This document shows positions 11,378 through 23,881 of a stretch of DNA of 64,000 bases, in pieces. A program made the translations under genes and the position numbers. How positions within the stretch are numbered: the stretch's first letter is position 1; each line of letters starts with the position of its first letter. Source of the DNA: Geosiphon pyriformis (Eukaryota; Glomeromycota; Glomeromycetes; Archaeosporales; Geosiphonaceae); contig JAAOMT010000303.1 of the NCBI GenBank assembly GCA_016748015.1, forward strand, positions 797,748 to 861,747, read 5' to 3'. The notes under the pieces were generated by a model that worked only from the letters and a program-made list of their open reading frames with translations, did not search any database and had not been told where the DNA came from.

Positions 11378-11696
11378 AGGTTCCTGGCTAAAGTTAGAAG
11401 AGAGGTCATCGCGATCGATCTGATGACCAAAAATGAAACAAATAAAAAATCACAACTCTTCTTGGTTTTAATGTTGCGCTTTATTCTAACAGTGAATTGA
11501 GTTAAATTTTGCAAATATCAAATATGTTAGTTCAAATTTTTCGTCCCAACACACTTTAGAAAATTTTAGTTTATGAAATAAAAATGTAACTTTTGATCCC
11601 CAGCGTAATGAGGTTGATCACTAACCATTGTTCTACTTATTAGGTTCTCTGATTACCAGCAATTTTAGAGTCTTAATTTTAAGAATTTTAATAGCG
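11378..11696. promoter_or_regulatory. presumed promoter region of the metallopeptidase gene
   Basis: Intergenic stretch between the gene relic and the metallopeptidase start. It holds AT-rich tracts but no clear TATA box or other element I can support. Confidence 0.3.
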
Positions 11697-14335
11697 ATGA
11701 GACTTCTCGGCACTAAGAGCCCTTCCTCAAAAGCTTCTGACAGGTTCTTAAACCCAACGATGCCGGTCGAAGTAGCTCCAGTCCTTCTTAACATTAGAAA
11801 CCAGGAATGGGTTCATCAGGTTGACGATTTTTTCGTTCTTTAGGGAGCATCGATTACTATGATTTAAGCCGCCAAATAAAAAGTTCATTTACACACCTGC
11901 CTTTTTCAAGCGAATTCTCTTGGTTTATGGCCGTGCAGGTCCAATCGACTTTCCGTTCGAATCGAAGATAACTGTTGACCACCACGCCAATAATTTCCCC
12001 CAAACCTCCTGGCCCATTTTCAATTCATTCTTTAAATGTCTCGTCCACCTTGATCCAGGTATATTCTTTAGCTTCAGTTTCAGCCTCCTACCTCTTTATT
12101 AAATCAAGTTCTTTGCCCTATTATTTTACTAGGTCAGAATAACTTGCAATTTACCTTCAACCCGCCCGTTGGCCTTGAGTATTTGGGCCCTGTTACAACT
12201 AGTTTTCAAATAAATTATATCCCATTATTACAGAATCCTCCCTTGCATTTGGCTATTCTCGTAAGCAAAGATTCAAACTTTGTAATCGATGCTCCACCTC
12301 AGAAACAAAACAATCTGGACGCTGTGAAGGCAAAATTTCGCTGTGCCGCCTATTTATGGCAAGCGTTTACAGCAGAACAGATGGAGCGTAATGGTTTTGG
12401 AAGAAGGTTGTTAAGATTATCGATTAAGTTTGCTTTTCAGAATTCTATAAATTTAAGTTGATAATTTTTGACTGCCTCATTCAAACATTTTTTCTTCATA
12501 TCCATGAAAAACAAATCATTAGAATATTTCGACTTGAAGAAAACTGGGAACAAGGTACAGGTTCGGAAGAAGTAGCTGTACAATTGCTCCTCATAATCTT
12601 ATTAATAAACTTGAGTTTTCTATAGATACTCTTACCAATCAAGATAATTCTTTGCGGCAAACCGCAAAAATTCATATCATTCCTACAAATTACACGCGTG
12701 AGGAACTCTTGGATCCTGAACGTGCTCAGCAATATCACCCACCACCGGGAACCCCTCCTACAAAAAAGGAAGATTTGTTTTCCATCTTCTTAGAATCCCT
12801 TCAAGAATATGGTGCTCCATTCAATAAAGAATGTTACGTGGCCGGTTTAATTTTAGATAGTCATTATGATCCGGAAATGCAGTTGATCCGTGGACATGCT
12901 GCTTTAGGTATGGGAATCATCAACTTAACTAATCGATCTTAATTCACAAAGGATTAATCACCAAAACTGATTCACAATTCATTTCTATAGGAGGTGGATC
13001 AGGTAATATTAGATTAGGTATTTTTGGAAGTCACACAACCCATGCTTGGCCAAGATTTCTTGAGGAAGTGGTCACTTGTTTCCAGGATGACACAAAGATT
13101 GATAAAAGGATATTGGGGAATGACAATAATGAGGGTGAAACATACTGGAAATGCTGTAATATCGGGATTGGTGCTATGGTATTATGGGTTAACTTTTTTC
13201 ACAGCTTTATCATTTTAGTATCGTTTCTCATTAAGAAATTTTGAAATTTTCAGTTACACGAAGTTGGGCATGCCTTAACGCTGCCTCATTCATATTCTGG
13301 TAATAAATAGAGTTTAGTACATATTTAGATTAATTTCTCATTTATAATTGTATTAACAAATTTTGAATGTTGTCAGGTATCATGTCTCGGGGCTTTAACA
13401 ATCTCAATCGAACCTTTACTGTCAAGGAACCTCGTAATCCCAAACCGATCACAGCTGATGACGAAGATGGGTCTCATTGGCATCGATGTGATGTTGTTCG
13501 TTTCCGATGTCATCCATGTTTTCGCCTTGCTTCGGATTCCCCAAAGCGGATCGATCTTCGACATCTATCCCCTGATTTTTGGCCTTTACATGACTCGGTT
13601 CTCATCCGATGTAATGCTGGTATTTCGTTGATGGAAATACATTTAAATGACAAATATAAATATCATTTGGAATTTATTGATGGGGATCATCCTGGGGATG
13701 TTAAGCTGACCGTCAGCAGTGTTAAGCAACGTACTAATTGGCAAAATGGTCAAAAAATCCGACTTCATGTGGTTGCTCCCAACCAAAGTGAGAATACTAT
13801 AGAAAATTTCGAATCATTTTTGAATGACCATCAAATCATCTTGCCCTCTGTTGGATTTGCTCTAAAGAGCGCAAAACTCGGAGTTGGTAGTGGGATAAAG
13901 TTTCAGGTTCTATTCAAAAATCCATTGCTTCCCGCTAATGCGGTTGGAAAGCCAAAACAAAAATTACCCAATACTCCTTATCTCACTAATATTCGTGTTA
14001 ACGCGGGAGACTTCATTGATGGAATAAAGTTCTTTTGGTCCGATAATACACAGAGTAGTCATGGTGGAGAAGGTGGGATTCCTCATGATTTTCCTTTAGA
14101 GGAAGATGAACTTATAGTTAGCTTATTGGTAAGATCTGGGGCCTGGATAGACGGTTTAGAGATTCGTACTAATAGAGGACGGACATCAGGCTGGCTTGGA
14201 GGTCAAGGAGGCTCTTTACATGTTTTGGATGTCCCTTCTGGATATGAAATTGTGGGGTTATATGGAAGTTGTGACTGTGTGTTGGACTCATTGGGTATTA
14301 TTTATGTAGAGAATAAAGATGGATGGGGTCCTTGA
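11697..14335 (+). CDS. zinc metallopeptidase with C-terminal jacalin-like domain, eight exons
   Basis: Putative peptidase of the fungal Metallopep family (yeast YIL108W and relatives). Exons are 11697-11819, 11869-12058, 12133-12406, 12523-12554, 12626-12907, 12991-13178, 13254-13299 and 13377-14335, giving 697 residues, close to the yeast protein as I recall it. Seen: LHEVGHALTLPH with zinc ligands H365, H369 and H375, catalytic E366, and a Met-turn GIMSRGF (379-385); the 46-nt seventh exon encodes little more than this motif. From about residue 580 a beta-rich Gly-rich segment (RVNAGDFIDGIKFFW, GGEGG, GSLHVLDVP) resembles a jacalin-type lectin fold. Exon 4 is only 32 nt; skipping the following 71-nt intron restores an ordinary family sequence. 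The first intron (49 nt, GTTGAC donor) is the weakest junction. Substrate unknown. Convergent with GAR1. Confidence 0.88.
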
Positions 14336-14579
14336 TAGTGAAGCAAATCTTATTTGAAAATCCTCGCCATTCAATAGCTTATATTTTTGAGATCTGAGAA
14401 AATTAAAAAATATATGAAGGGAATAATATTATGTTCAAAGGCCATGCTTTTTGAAGTTACAATGACAAAATGTAATTTAAGTTTATCAAGGGTCAAATTA
14501 CAAAAAACCTAAATCAGATTCCAATTTTTTAATAATAGCATATTTTTCATGGGTTCTGTGATTGAATTCATCAATGGTC

Positions 14580-15627
14580 TCAATACCGACCACCACGACT
14601 GCTACCACCACGATTTCCAAATCCACTACCACGATTTCCAAATCCACCACCACCACCCCTATTGCCACCACGATTCCCAAATCCACCACCCCGATTGCTA
14701 CCACCCCGATTTCCAAATCCACCACCCCCAAATCCTCGGGGTCCTCCCCGTCCACCACGTGGGCCTCCGCGCCCGGTAAATCCTCGACCTAACAAGGTAA
14801 AAGAGGAAAAAGCTTCGAGTCCATATCAATTATGTAAAACCCTAGCCAAAACCAGTAAAGAAACAAAGGGAGAAAAGCCATTTTAATATTAGCTTTTCTG
14901 CAGCACTTTACCTCCACCTCCACGTCCACCTCCTCTTTTAGCCCCTAATGGATGAAAATATTTTAAATTTTGTTCTTGTGAGGTGTAGCTAGATGATATT
15001 TGTTGTACAAAAAACCAAGAACTCACCTTTAATTTTTGGCATTGGAGGTTTAGGAAGAAACCTCTCCAGTGGCAATAGCTTATCTTCGGCAATAAAAACT
15101 CGATCCGCAGTTTGAAATGAAGTAGCAATGATACCTTCTTGTAGTTTCACCGTGAAATAAACTTCATTGATAGGGCCAAGTATTTCGTCCACTTTTCCAA
15201 TTTGACTCTTATTTTCTAGGTAGATGGGTGCGTTGAAGTACGGAATTTTTGAATTTATTGAACGGCATACCATTTCCCCTTCGCAGGCATTAAGAAACTG
15301 TCCCATTTCTAAAGAATAGGATGTTTGCTTAAATGAAACTTATTGAAGTAATGCGAAAGGTTCCAAGAAACATTACCGATCACTTTCTCAGGTGGTCCCT
15401 GAAATTGTGGAGTGAAGTTTCCTCGGCCAAACCCGCGACCGTTTCCTGATACAATAGTAAACACTCTTTGATGAGTTCAAGGTTTACAAAGGAGTTAGCA
15501 ACTAAGACTAACGACCTTTTCAATTTTTGAGCTTTTTGGTTGGTTTTTCAATGATGTGCGTACCTCTTGGGGTGTTAAATCGACCTCTGAAGCCACCTCG
15601 CGTCCCTCCCAGATCACCTTTCCCCAT
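14580..15627 (-). CDS. GAR1: H/ACA ribonucleoprotein subunit GAR1, five exons
   Basis: Gar1 binds Cbf5/dyskerin in H/ACA snoRNPs in the nucleolus and supports rRNA pseudouridylation. Exons on the minus strand are 15627-15564, 15445-15377, 15308-15027, 14944-14912 and 14788-14580, giving 218 residues. Seen: a short N-terminal Gly/Arg segment ([11 protein letters not shown]), the conserved core at about 45-138 ([39 protein letters not shown]), and a C-terminal tail made almost wholly of GGxGNRGG repeats ending GGSSRGGRY. Gly/Arg tails at both ends are the classic Gar1 layout. The 33-nt fourth exon encodes only [10 protein letters not shown]-type sequence, so its inclusion changes tail length without breaking the frame. 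Divergent from the NTF2-like gene, 309 bp apart. Confidence 0.96.
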
Positions 15628-15936
15628 TTCTTTATTTTGAAAAAAAAATTAGGCAGTGGTTTTGTGAAATTTAGCGAGTCACGAAATTATTTCTAAGATT
15701 TCCAAATATAGAACGCCACAAAATTTTGGCTTATTTAAAAAAAGGGGATATGACAAATATTATTCCGCTAGAATAGCTGATATTCCCAAGGATCTGTGAT
15801 TTTAGCATGTGAAACCGTTCATAAACTTTTTTCTATATAAACGAACTTTATGGGTTAAATTGTTAAAAACCAAGACTTCTTTTTACCATTGGCACTTCTA
15901 ATAAGATTGTTTCATCATTTTAAGTTTTGCTTGATA
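15628..15936. promoter_or_regulatory. divergent promoter between GAR1 and NTF2-like gene
   Basis: Shared 309-bp upstream region. A clear TATATAA at 15834-15840 lies 97 bp before the NTF2-like ATG on the plus strand. No TATA box is evident for GAR1, as expected for many ribosome-biogenesis genes. Confidence 0.5.
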
Positions 15937-16912
15937 ATGGATTTTAATGAACTCTTGCCGGGTGAGTATTTTTTGAGAGTTGCAAAGATAATTGCTTAAT
16001 TGCTTAATCTTATTGACTTATTTTCTATAATACGAAAAAAACTCAAGAAATCCTTGACGACCTTTTTTCTTATGATGAGGTTAAACATAAAAATGTCTTA
16101 GATAAGTATTTTGCCACAGACGCCAAACTTTCCCACCCTCTCTTAACCATTGAGGGGTCCCACAATATAAGACAAGTGTACAGGGTGTGGACCTCTTTAA
16201 ACAGTCTAAAGCCAGAAATAGTTGAAAGTTATCTATTAGAGTAAGTACGCATGGAAAATTCTAAAAAATTTTAATTTAGAAAATTTTGCAAAAAGAAACA
16301 ATTGTTCTAAAAGAGTTGAACTAAAACTCTGGTTGGGGTTTGAGATATGGGTTTAAATCAAAAAAAATTCAATATTCTATCCGTGGAACTTTTAGTGACA
16401 AGACGGCTATTGTGCACACCATACAAAATTTTCGACCGCGTATGTTGCCTTTTATTCATCTAAAAGTGCCAGGAATCACTACATTAAGATTCAACCGAAC
16501 TACAGACAATGACATTGAAATTTACCATCAAGAAGACACCTGGACTCTCGATGGATTAATTCAAAGTATTCCACCTCTTTACTGGTGGTATGAACATGTT
16601 GTTCGCGTTGTAATGGGTAAACTTTTCACCAGTGCTGGCTCTTTCCTTCAAACTGCAAATCAAACCACCCTTCGTTTAACCTCTAATGTCAGTGAGATTA
16701 GACTATTATCTTCTGAGGTTATAGCTCCATATTCGGAACAAGCTACAAAGTTTGTGACTCCTTATTCTAACAAAATTAGTAATATTACTACCCAAGCGAA
16801 GGCTTTGGTCTTAAATGCCCAAGAGGAAGTAAAAACTAAAATCTCTCAAGTACGAGGAATTCAACCACAATCATATACTAATGGGAAGATGATTACCCAA
16901 GATGGGCATTAG
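15937..16912 (+). CDS. NTF2-like (SigF-type) domain protein, three exons
   Basis: Exons 15937-15961, 16048-16240 and 16345-16912 give 261 residues. The first two thirds look like an NTF2-like/SnoaL fold: an N-terminal helix (LDDLFSYDEVKHKNVLDKYF), a substrate-cavity region with TDAKLSHPLLTIEG and RQVYRVWTSL, then strands ending in EDTWTLDGLIQSIPPLYWWY. The family call as a fungal SigF-like NTF2 protein is from overall pattern. The C-terminal third (about 185-261) is Ser/Thr/Ala-rich and helical, with no motif I know. No catalytic residues can be assigned and no function is claimed. The third exon start rests on an acceptor TTTGAG at 16344; it is the only one that keeps the frame open. Confidence 0.75.
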
Positions 16913-17144
16913 CACTCAAATTTGAATATTCCTTTATACATAGATTATCGCAATTTAGAAATCAAATTTTTTAACATTTCTTTTATTAATTTGTCCTTTT
17001 TATTTTTCTGGAATTAAATTTTATCAATTCAAAATTTTTAATAATGAAAATTTTAAATTTATTAATATTTATTCTTTGCTAAATATTATATCAAAATGAA
17101 CTTATTTTATTATATGATTTATTTATATATTCAAATTACATTAC

Positions 17145-17250
17145 ATAATTATCCGAGTGGCTGGTCACGTATAGAAGTGCATAAGCCACGTTTACTTTAG
17201 AACATTTTATGTTGTATTGTGGTAAATAATGGTCATTAAATAAAGAAAAA
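17145..17250 (+). mobile_element. 3'-end fragment of the non-LTR retrotransposon family
   Basis: The text GAGTGGCTGGTCACGT matches the 3' untranslated end of non-LTR copy 2 (39197-39215 region), and the rest follows it down to an A-rich tail. It is a 5'-truncated insertion of about 100 bp just behind the NTF2-like gene. It is much less AT-biased than the other copies. Confidence 0.65.
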
Positions 17251-18247
17251 AATTATTTTTTATTTTTTATTAAAATTATAATTTGATTTTATAAATATAT
17301 TTTTTATAGAACATAATTGTTAATTCATTAAATCTAATTTTGTTGTGATTAATATTAAATTATTAATCATATTTTAAAGTTTAAAAATTTAAATAAATTT
17401 ACAATTAAACAAATATAATTAATTGCCATTTTGTAAAAATATCAGTTGAAAAGTTTTTTATTATTAAAAAAAACTTGACTTTAAGAATCCAATTTCTGTT
17501 TAATTTGTTTTATTTTAAAATTTATTGGAAAAAATAATCTTATAAATGTAAATTTGTTTATGTTATTTATTTTGTTTTATTAGTAATTGTTTTTTTAATA
17601 TGATTAAAACTAACTTAAATAAATTTTGTTTAAATATAGTTTTAGTTTTTACAAATGAATTTATTAAGAATATAAGTTTTTTTGATATTATTAATAATAT
17701 ATAAACTTATTTTTTAAATTTAGATTTAAATATAAAATTAAGTATTTATAGTTAATATTATTAATATTGGTTAGTTTATAAATTGTTGTTTAAATATTAA
17801 AATACATGTTAATATTTAATAAAATTGTTATTAATTCAAACAATTAAATATTTTTAAATATATATATGTTAAAATTACATATAATTAAGCTTATTTTTAT
17901 AATAAATACTAAATAAAAAACAATATATTATTATTATTATTAAGAATAAATATTTATTTATTAATTAAATTAAATTAAAAAGTTATTTTAATGTTATAAA
18001 CAATAAATAAATTGTTGTGCTTAAAAACAAAACTACAAATTTACTATTTATATTATTTGTTAATATTAAAAAAATTTTAATAAATAGTAAAATAGTTTTT
18101 AAAAATACTTATTAATTTATTTAATTTAATAAATTTTGCTTGTTAAAAAGTTGAATATATTTTTAACAAAAAATTTTATTTAATAAAAACTATTTTAATA
18201 TAATATTTTAATAAATATTTAAAAATTAATTTATTGAATTATAATAT
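17251..18247. other. AT-rich spacer, nothing recognised
   Basis: Highly AT-rich sequence without open frames. It may be decayed retroelement sequence flanking gypsy element A, but I could not align it to any domain. Confidence 0.5.
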
Positions 18248-19093
18248 TGTTAATTTTTATATTTATTTATAAAAGTTTTACATAAAAAATTATTAATTAT
18301 TATAAAAAAAAACTTTATAATTTTAATTATTTAAATATAAATTACATTTGTTATAATTTAAAAAAAAAATTTGATTATATTTTTTTATATAATAAATAAA
18401 GATTCAATTGATAATTTTTTCCCAATTTTTGTCTTCAACATAGTGATCAATTTAATCTAACAATTATGTTTTTTTGGTAAGTTATTTTTAAGTTTTTTTA
18501 CCCTTGTTTTATAGATCTTTTACTAAGCTATTTTTAATATTAATTACTTAATACTTAATTTTTTAATCAATTAGTAAACAAGAAAAAATAAAAAATAAAA
18601 TAAAATAAAATAAAAAATAAAAAATTAGTATTTTATTAATAGTTATAATTAAAAACTATTGGTTTAATGTGATTAAGTATCAAATTCTATTAACATAAGT
18701 TGTTAATAATACAAAAATGATTAATATTTCTTAATTAAGTAATGATAATATGAATTTAAATAATAATAGATATTTTTATTAATATGAATAGGATTTTACT
18801 TCAAGTTATAAAAACCATTTTTTAAAGAAAAAGTATTAGATAATTATTTGTTTTTAACTACTGTTTTCTTTTTTTTTGTTTCTAATATTTTTGCTATATA
18901 TATATAATTTGTGTTATATAAGATTCTTTGAAATCCTTTAATTCTTTTAAAAAAAATCTTAGAATTCTGGAATTCTGGAATCTTGTAATTCTTCAAAAAG
19001 AATTCTAGAATCTTACAATTTCATGAAAAAAATCCTGGAATTTTTTTTTTACTACACTCCTTTTTTATTGGCTATTTTTTTACTTATTATGAT
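18248..19093 (-). repeat. 3' LTR of gypsy A, main part (remainder at 25904-25923)
   Basis: Matches the LTRs of copy B from the GGTAAGTTATT block through the ACTATTGGTTTA region to the GAATTCTGG-rich array. The LTR is cut by non-LTR copy 1; the last 20 bp, ending GTAACA, lie at 25904-25923 beyond that insertion. A short (AAAAT)n run near 18595-18625 is shared with other LTR copies. Confidence 0.75.
18920..19042 (-). promoter_or_regulatory. U3 array of GAATTC/TTCnnGAA motifs next to TATA box (LTR A, left)
   Basis: Repeated GAATTCTGG units give several TTCnnGAA pairs, and a long TATA-like run (TATATATATAA) lies at about 18894-18908. In element orientation the array stands directly upstream of the TATA box. 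The same arrangement occurs in both LTRs of copy B. Confidence 0.45.
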
Positions 19094-19225
19094 TTTTTTT
19101 TGTATATACTTTATGAGTGAGGTCCAAACACTATCTAAAACTATACATCAAAGAAATAATCTAAACTATATGTGAATCATGTACTTTTTACATGCAATCA
19201 GCCACTCAGACTGATCAGGACAATA

Positions 19226-22200
19226 CTATTCAGCTATATAAACTGAAACAGAATTACCAACATCTGAAAAAAATAAACAAAATCTACAAAAACCAAAGTG
19301 AACATCAAATGCTTTAGTAATGCCAAACAATCTGACCACACCAGCCAACAATCTTGAAGCCAAACTAGAAACTGAAATAAGAGACGACTCATTTAGAGGG
19401 ATCAGGCCATTTTTCTCCATATAAGCATGATGTTTAGCATGAACCAATCATATATTATCTCTAAAAGCAGTACAGAAAGAATGCACAAACTCAACAATCC
19501 TCAACTAGCAACCTTGGGATTGTGAAAGACAGAGATAGTCTCACAAAGCCAACCATCAAAAACAAAACTCTTAAAAAGAGCCATGGAGACAAAGACATTA
19601 GAAACACTGGATGATAACAGCTGTAATACACATGACAAAAAATGAGAAAGACCAGAAAAAGACTTCCAAAAATCTACAAAGGTATCCAATATCTAAAGAC
19701 AAATAAAACCATCAATGTTACAAGAGAATACATAATCTGACATCTTTACAGAACAACAATACAAACACAATACACTTGGGTAATATTGGTTATAAAGTTG
19801 CTTCCAAATAATAACAAGCAGCTAATGATGCAAAGCTTTTATAAAATAAGTGTGTACAGAAGCTAAAAGTCTACCAGTAAAACCAGTGGCCATGTGCAAA
19901 TTAAGGTGCCACACTAACAACGAGCTGAGCCAATCAATATTAAAACACAGATTATTCTCCAAAAACATAGAACCAGAACCAACTTCTTAGCAGACATAAC
20001 AAATGGAATAAAAAACATCATAAACAAAGTGTCTAGAGTTGCCAGAAACTACACAACTATTAGCTACCAAAAAGCATTCATTTAAACATAAGGAAAAGGT
20101 ATTAACCAGAGAGAGAAGTGGTATCAGCAAGTGCATTAGCATGCTTATTCTCCAAAACACTAAAGTGACCTTTTATCTTAAGCCATAAAACCCTCAGATT
20201 CTTACTGTAAACAATATGCCAACATTCAATCCAATACTGATTGTGAAAGTCAAGATATACCAAACCCAGTTCCAATTTACAAGCATCTAAAGCAGATTGA
20301 TTATCTAAAAATAAGCAAACAGAGCTAGAAGAGAGAATACACTTCATGGCCAATGCAATAGCTTGCATCTCTGCCAAAGTAGAAAACATTAAACCTGAAA
20401 CATTTACACCTAAGCCCAAACCAATGTCTTCAAAAAAAACTACAGCACTAGTCTTTTTGTTAATCATATTTAGGTTTTTTAGAGAACTGTCCATATACAC
20501 CAAAAAACTGCCAAAAGCAACCCAAGAAAGCCAATCACAAACAGAGCCAAAGCCACTAGACTCAAGAATATTCATAGGACTAATACTGTTCAAAACAGTA
20601 GGATGTGCAGAAAAAGAGGTCTTGCTAATGAGAAATGCAGTAGAAAGCTTAAACCAATCAGAAAAGGGGCTGCAGAGGTCTAATCTCTTTCACCATTTAA
20701 AAGTGTACCAATCATAAACAGCACCATGATGATCACAAAGTTGATTCACAAAGATTACATCATATCTCCAGAGAGATAGAAGATACTTGAAAAACTTTGA
20801 TTTACTCAGAACAACAGACATAGACACCTCACCACAAAAATGAAAAAACTGACAAAAGAGTCACCCAGAGATAAATTGCACTCTAGAAAAATCCAAATTA
20901 TGCCAGCCAAGAAGTTATTAAAAGAACTAACACAAAAAAACTCAAAGGATTAACAGAATATCAGCACAAAACTTGCAAGTCATGAGATCTGTGAGTGAAC
21001 AAATGACCCAAAATTCCACCAGAATTCATAAAGCTAACAAGAGAAGCAACTTTACTTTCAGACTGAAGTTGGACAAAAAATTTCAAACCATAAAATGAAG
21101 GGTGGTAAATCACATTGTCAGGAAAGTTGATAAAAAGACCCAACTTGGATTTCAGGCCTTTATGAATTAAGGCATCCTACTTATTACATACACTAATTGG
21201 AACAAAACTAAACTGTATTCTATAGCTAACAATGGGATGAAAAATAGCCAACACCAAATACAAGAACTGCTTATCTGAGATGGCCTTCCTCAAAACCATG
21301 TTAACAAAAAAACAAATGTCTAAATATGTCTTAACCAAGCTAGGTTTCAAAAGACCATCTGTTGAGAGAAAGATACCCAAGTATTAATGAGATTTTTTCT
21401 TTTTGGCAATAGAGATGGGCAGGTCACTAATAGACAAAAAAGATGTATTGACTCTGCAATTGATAGAAATGTTTTGTCATTGTTAATGGCAATGTTATTG
21501 ATTCAAAAAAATTTACTAGCAATGTTAAAAATATATTGAGTAGTAGTCTGACTGCTACCAACCCAAATTATATTATCAATAAAGACACCAGTAGTGAAAA
21601 AAAAAAAGCCCAGCCTAAAACTCAGCATGACCACTTCTGAAAATAAAATGAAAACCCAATCTGTATCCACACACACTTTTTTGTTTCTTGACCTCACACA
21701 AAAGGAGATTATAAAATATGTGCCATAAAAGAGGGAAGAAAATTTCTTTCTGATCTAAACCATTTTGAACATGATAATCACTTGTCAAACCAAAATCAGT
21801 CATAATCTTATTAGTACAACTCCTATGAATATAACCAAAAAATTGAATAAATTTGCTGCACATCTTGATTCTAACCAAATTCTTCTTAAGATGTTCTTAG
21901 CCAACTGAATTATATGCTTTCTGCATGTTTTGCAAAACCAGCCAGAGCTCTCGGTTCTTCTTTAGAGCATTCTCTACTACTGATCTAACTGCAAAAATAG
22001 GAAACTGGATTGTTGTATCTTTTAAAACCAAAAAATTATTTCTGTGAAGAACATTAAAAGTGCTGCAAGCTGATGAAATTTTATTAGAGAAAATCTTGAA
22101 TAAAATCTTGTAAGCTGTTTCGATCAAACCAATAGGCTGTGTATTTATTAGAACACTCTCTCACTTATATGGTTTGGAAGTCATAGAGACCCAAGCTTCC

Positions 22201-23881
22201 TTCCAAAAACTGGGGACTAATTCACCAGAAAGACAAGAATTTAAGAACACCAAAAGCATATTCAGAATAGATCTGTTACAATGTTTCCAAAGCTTATTTA
22301 AAATACCCAAGAGACCAACAGCTTTGCCATCAGACAGATTGGAAATTACATCAAAAAGTTTATCATATTCATTTGAATACATCACACCAGAAAAAGCTTC
22401 ATTAAAAACATATTTCAAAGATCGATATTGACAAGACCAAACATCAGAGATATCAGTAATTACATTATGTTTCCTAGTTCAACCCTCTATAATTACATCC
22501 ATCTTAGATTTAACTGTATTAGGCTCCAAAATCAACTTGTCATTAACAATTAGATGGTCCAGCACCACCTTGCAGAAGGAATGCTCCAGCACACTCCTAA
22601 TAGTATGACTTTTATTTGTTATAAAGCTTTCTATCTTCTTATCTATAGCAGACTTAATGTTTGCTTCATTAGCTCTCAGAGATTTAGCAAGCTTGAATGC
22701 ACAATATGACTTTTTAATACCATAAAGAACAGAATGGACATGATCAAAGCTTGCATTAGTGTTTATAAAATCCTAAATAACCAAAGATTTAGCATTGTAT
22801 AAAGAGTCCTAACACTCCATAAAGGAGACAAAATTGACAATACTCTCTTTATGAAAAGCTCTAACAATCTTTGAAACCAAAAGCTCTAGTTTATGAAACT
22901 TTGAAAAATTTTTAATAAAAACTCCATCAAAACTTTTGAACCATTTTTTTTTAAAAATCTCACCAGCTGAAAAAGTTATTATCTTGCAAATAATATTCCA
23001 CATCATGTCCAGATTTGAGAATTCCACAGCAGTAGCAAACTCAACAGAGAACATTACAGCATTGGCCAATGTGGCCTTTTTAAAATTGCCCTACTTGTTT
23101 TCATCAGCACCTTTGAAATCAAACTTCCAATAATTCTTGTTTGCTTGTTTGCAAATAAAGTTCAACTGTGTATTCAAAAGTCCACTCAAACCCACAGACA
23201 CAGAAACAGCCTAATAATCTGTGTCAAAATGCTTACTAATCTTCAAAACATCATATTGTACTATAGTATTAACCAGATTCTAAAAAACAAACACATAATC
23301 AATCATCTTCATAACATCTTTTGAATTTTTCTAAATATGCTTTTTCACAGCCGAGCTGTCTACCAAAGAATTAACCAGTCCCAAATCAAGACATTTTTGA
23401 AAATTCACACACTTACAAGAACCATTTTCATTGAAATTACCACCAAAAATGACAAAAGAAAACTCATTGACAGCCTTTGCAATAATAAAATTAACATCAC
23501 CAGCTTGAAAGAATCAAACCATGGAAGAAACATCAGTATAGAGCCCCAAAATCAAAACAGAAAGTTTATTTTTGAAGAGTAATCTGACAAAGAGAAACTG
23601 ACCAGATATCTTGGAAATTTTACACACATTATAAGCCAGAGAAATGTCCATAATAATAGCAACACCAGAACCCAAATAACCAGAGTCCACACTAAAAGTA
23701 AAAACACAGACACCAACAAACTTATCAGCAATCTATAGACGAACTTTACCCTTTAACTTAGTTTCAGTAATGATTAAAATCAAATTGCTTATATTTTTGT
23801 GTCAATGAACTATATCTTCCTACTTCACAGAATTGTTCATATCCCGAGCATTGCATATAGCAATTTTCCAAACCAAACTGA
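19226..23881 (-). pseudogene. non-LTR copy 1 ORF2 (endonuclease, RT, RNase H), decayed
   Basis: Aligned to copy 2 it holds the APE endonuclease part (about 23880-22800), the RT thumb/palm region (DGKAVGLLGILNKLWKHC near 22320; LWLVLQNMQKAYNSVG near 21900), a C-terminal RNase H (MLFSTLAEMQAIALAMKC near 20370; KIKGHFSVLENKHANALAD near 20120), and ends VSVYIAE at 19226. Stops and frameshifts are spread throughout. It still has CGA where copy 2 has TGA at the RT residue before ELWLVLQ, showing the direction of decay. Its initiator ATG is lost: the ORF1 stop is followed by TAATC where copy 2 reads TAATG. Confidence 0.85.

Noticed and set aside
12555-12625. Apparent frameshift in the metallopeptidase after EENWEQ
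   Set aside because: A 71-nt intron with GTACAG donor and CTATAG acceptor removes the problem and restores family-like sequence DTLTNQDNSLRQTAK.
12496-12738. Minus-strand open frame across exon 4 and exon 5 of the metallopeptidase
   Set aside because: Antisense to well-supported exons, with no recognisable domain.
14498-14886. Several overlapping open frames rich in His, Ser/Thr or Pro on both strands
   Set aside because: They are other-frame readings of the Gly/Arg repeat tail of GAR1, which stays open in all frames because of its simple codon composition.
18593-18625. (AAAAT)n run as a microsatellite of interest
   Set aside because: It is part of the LTR and recurs with variable length in the other LTR copies.
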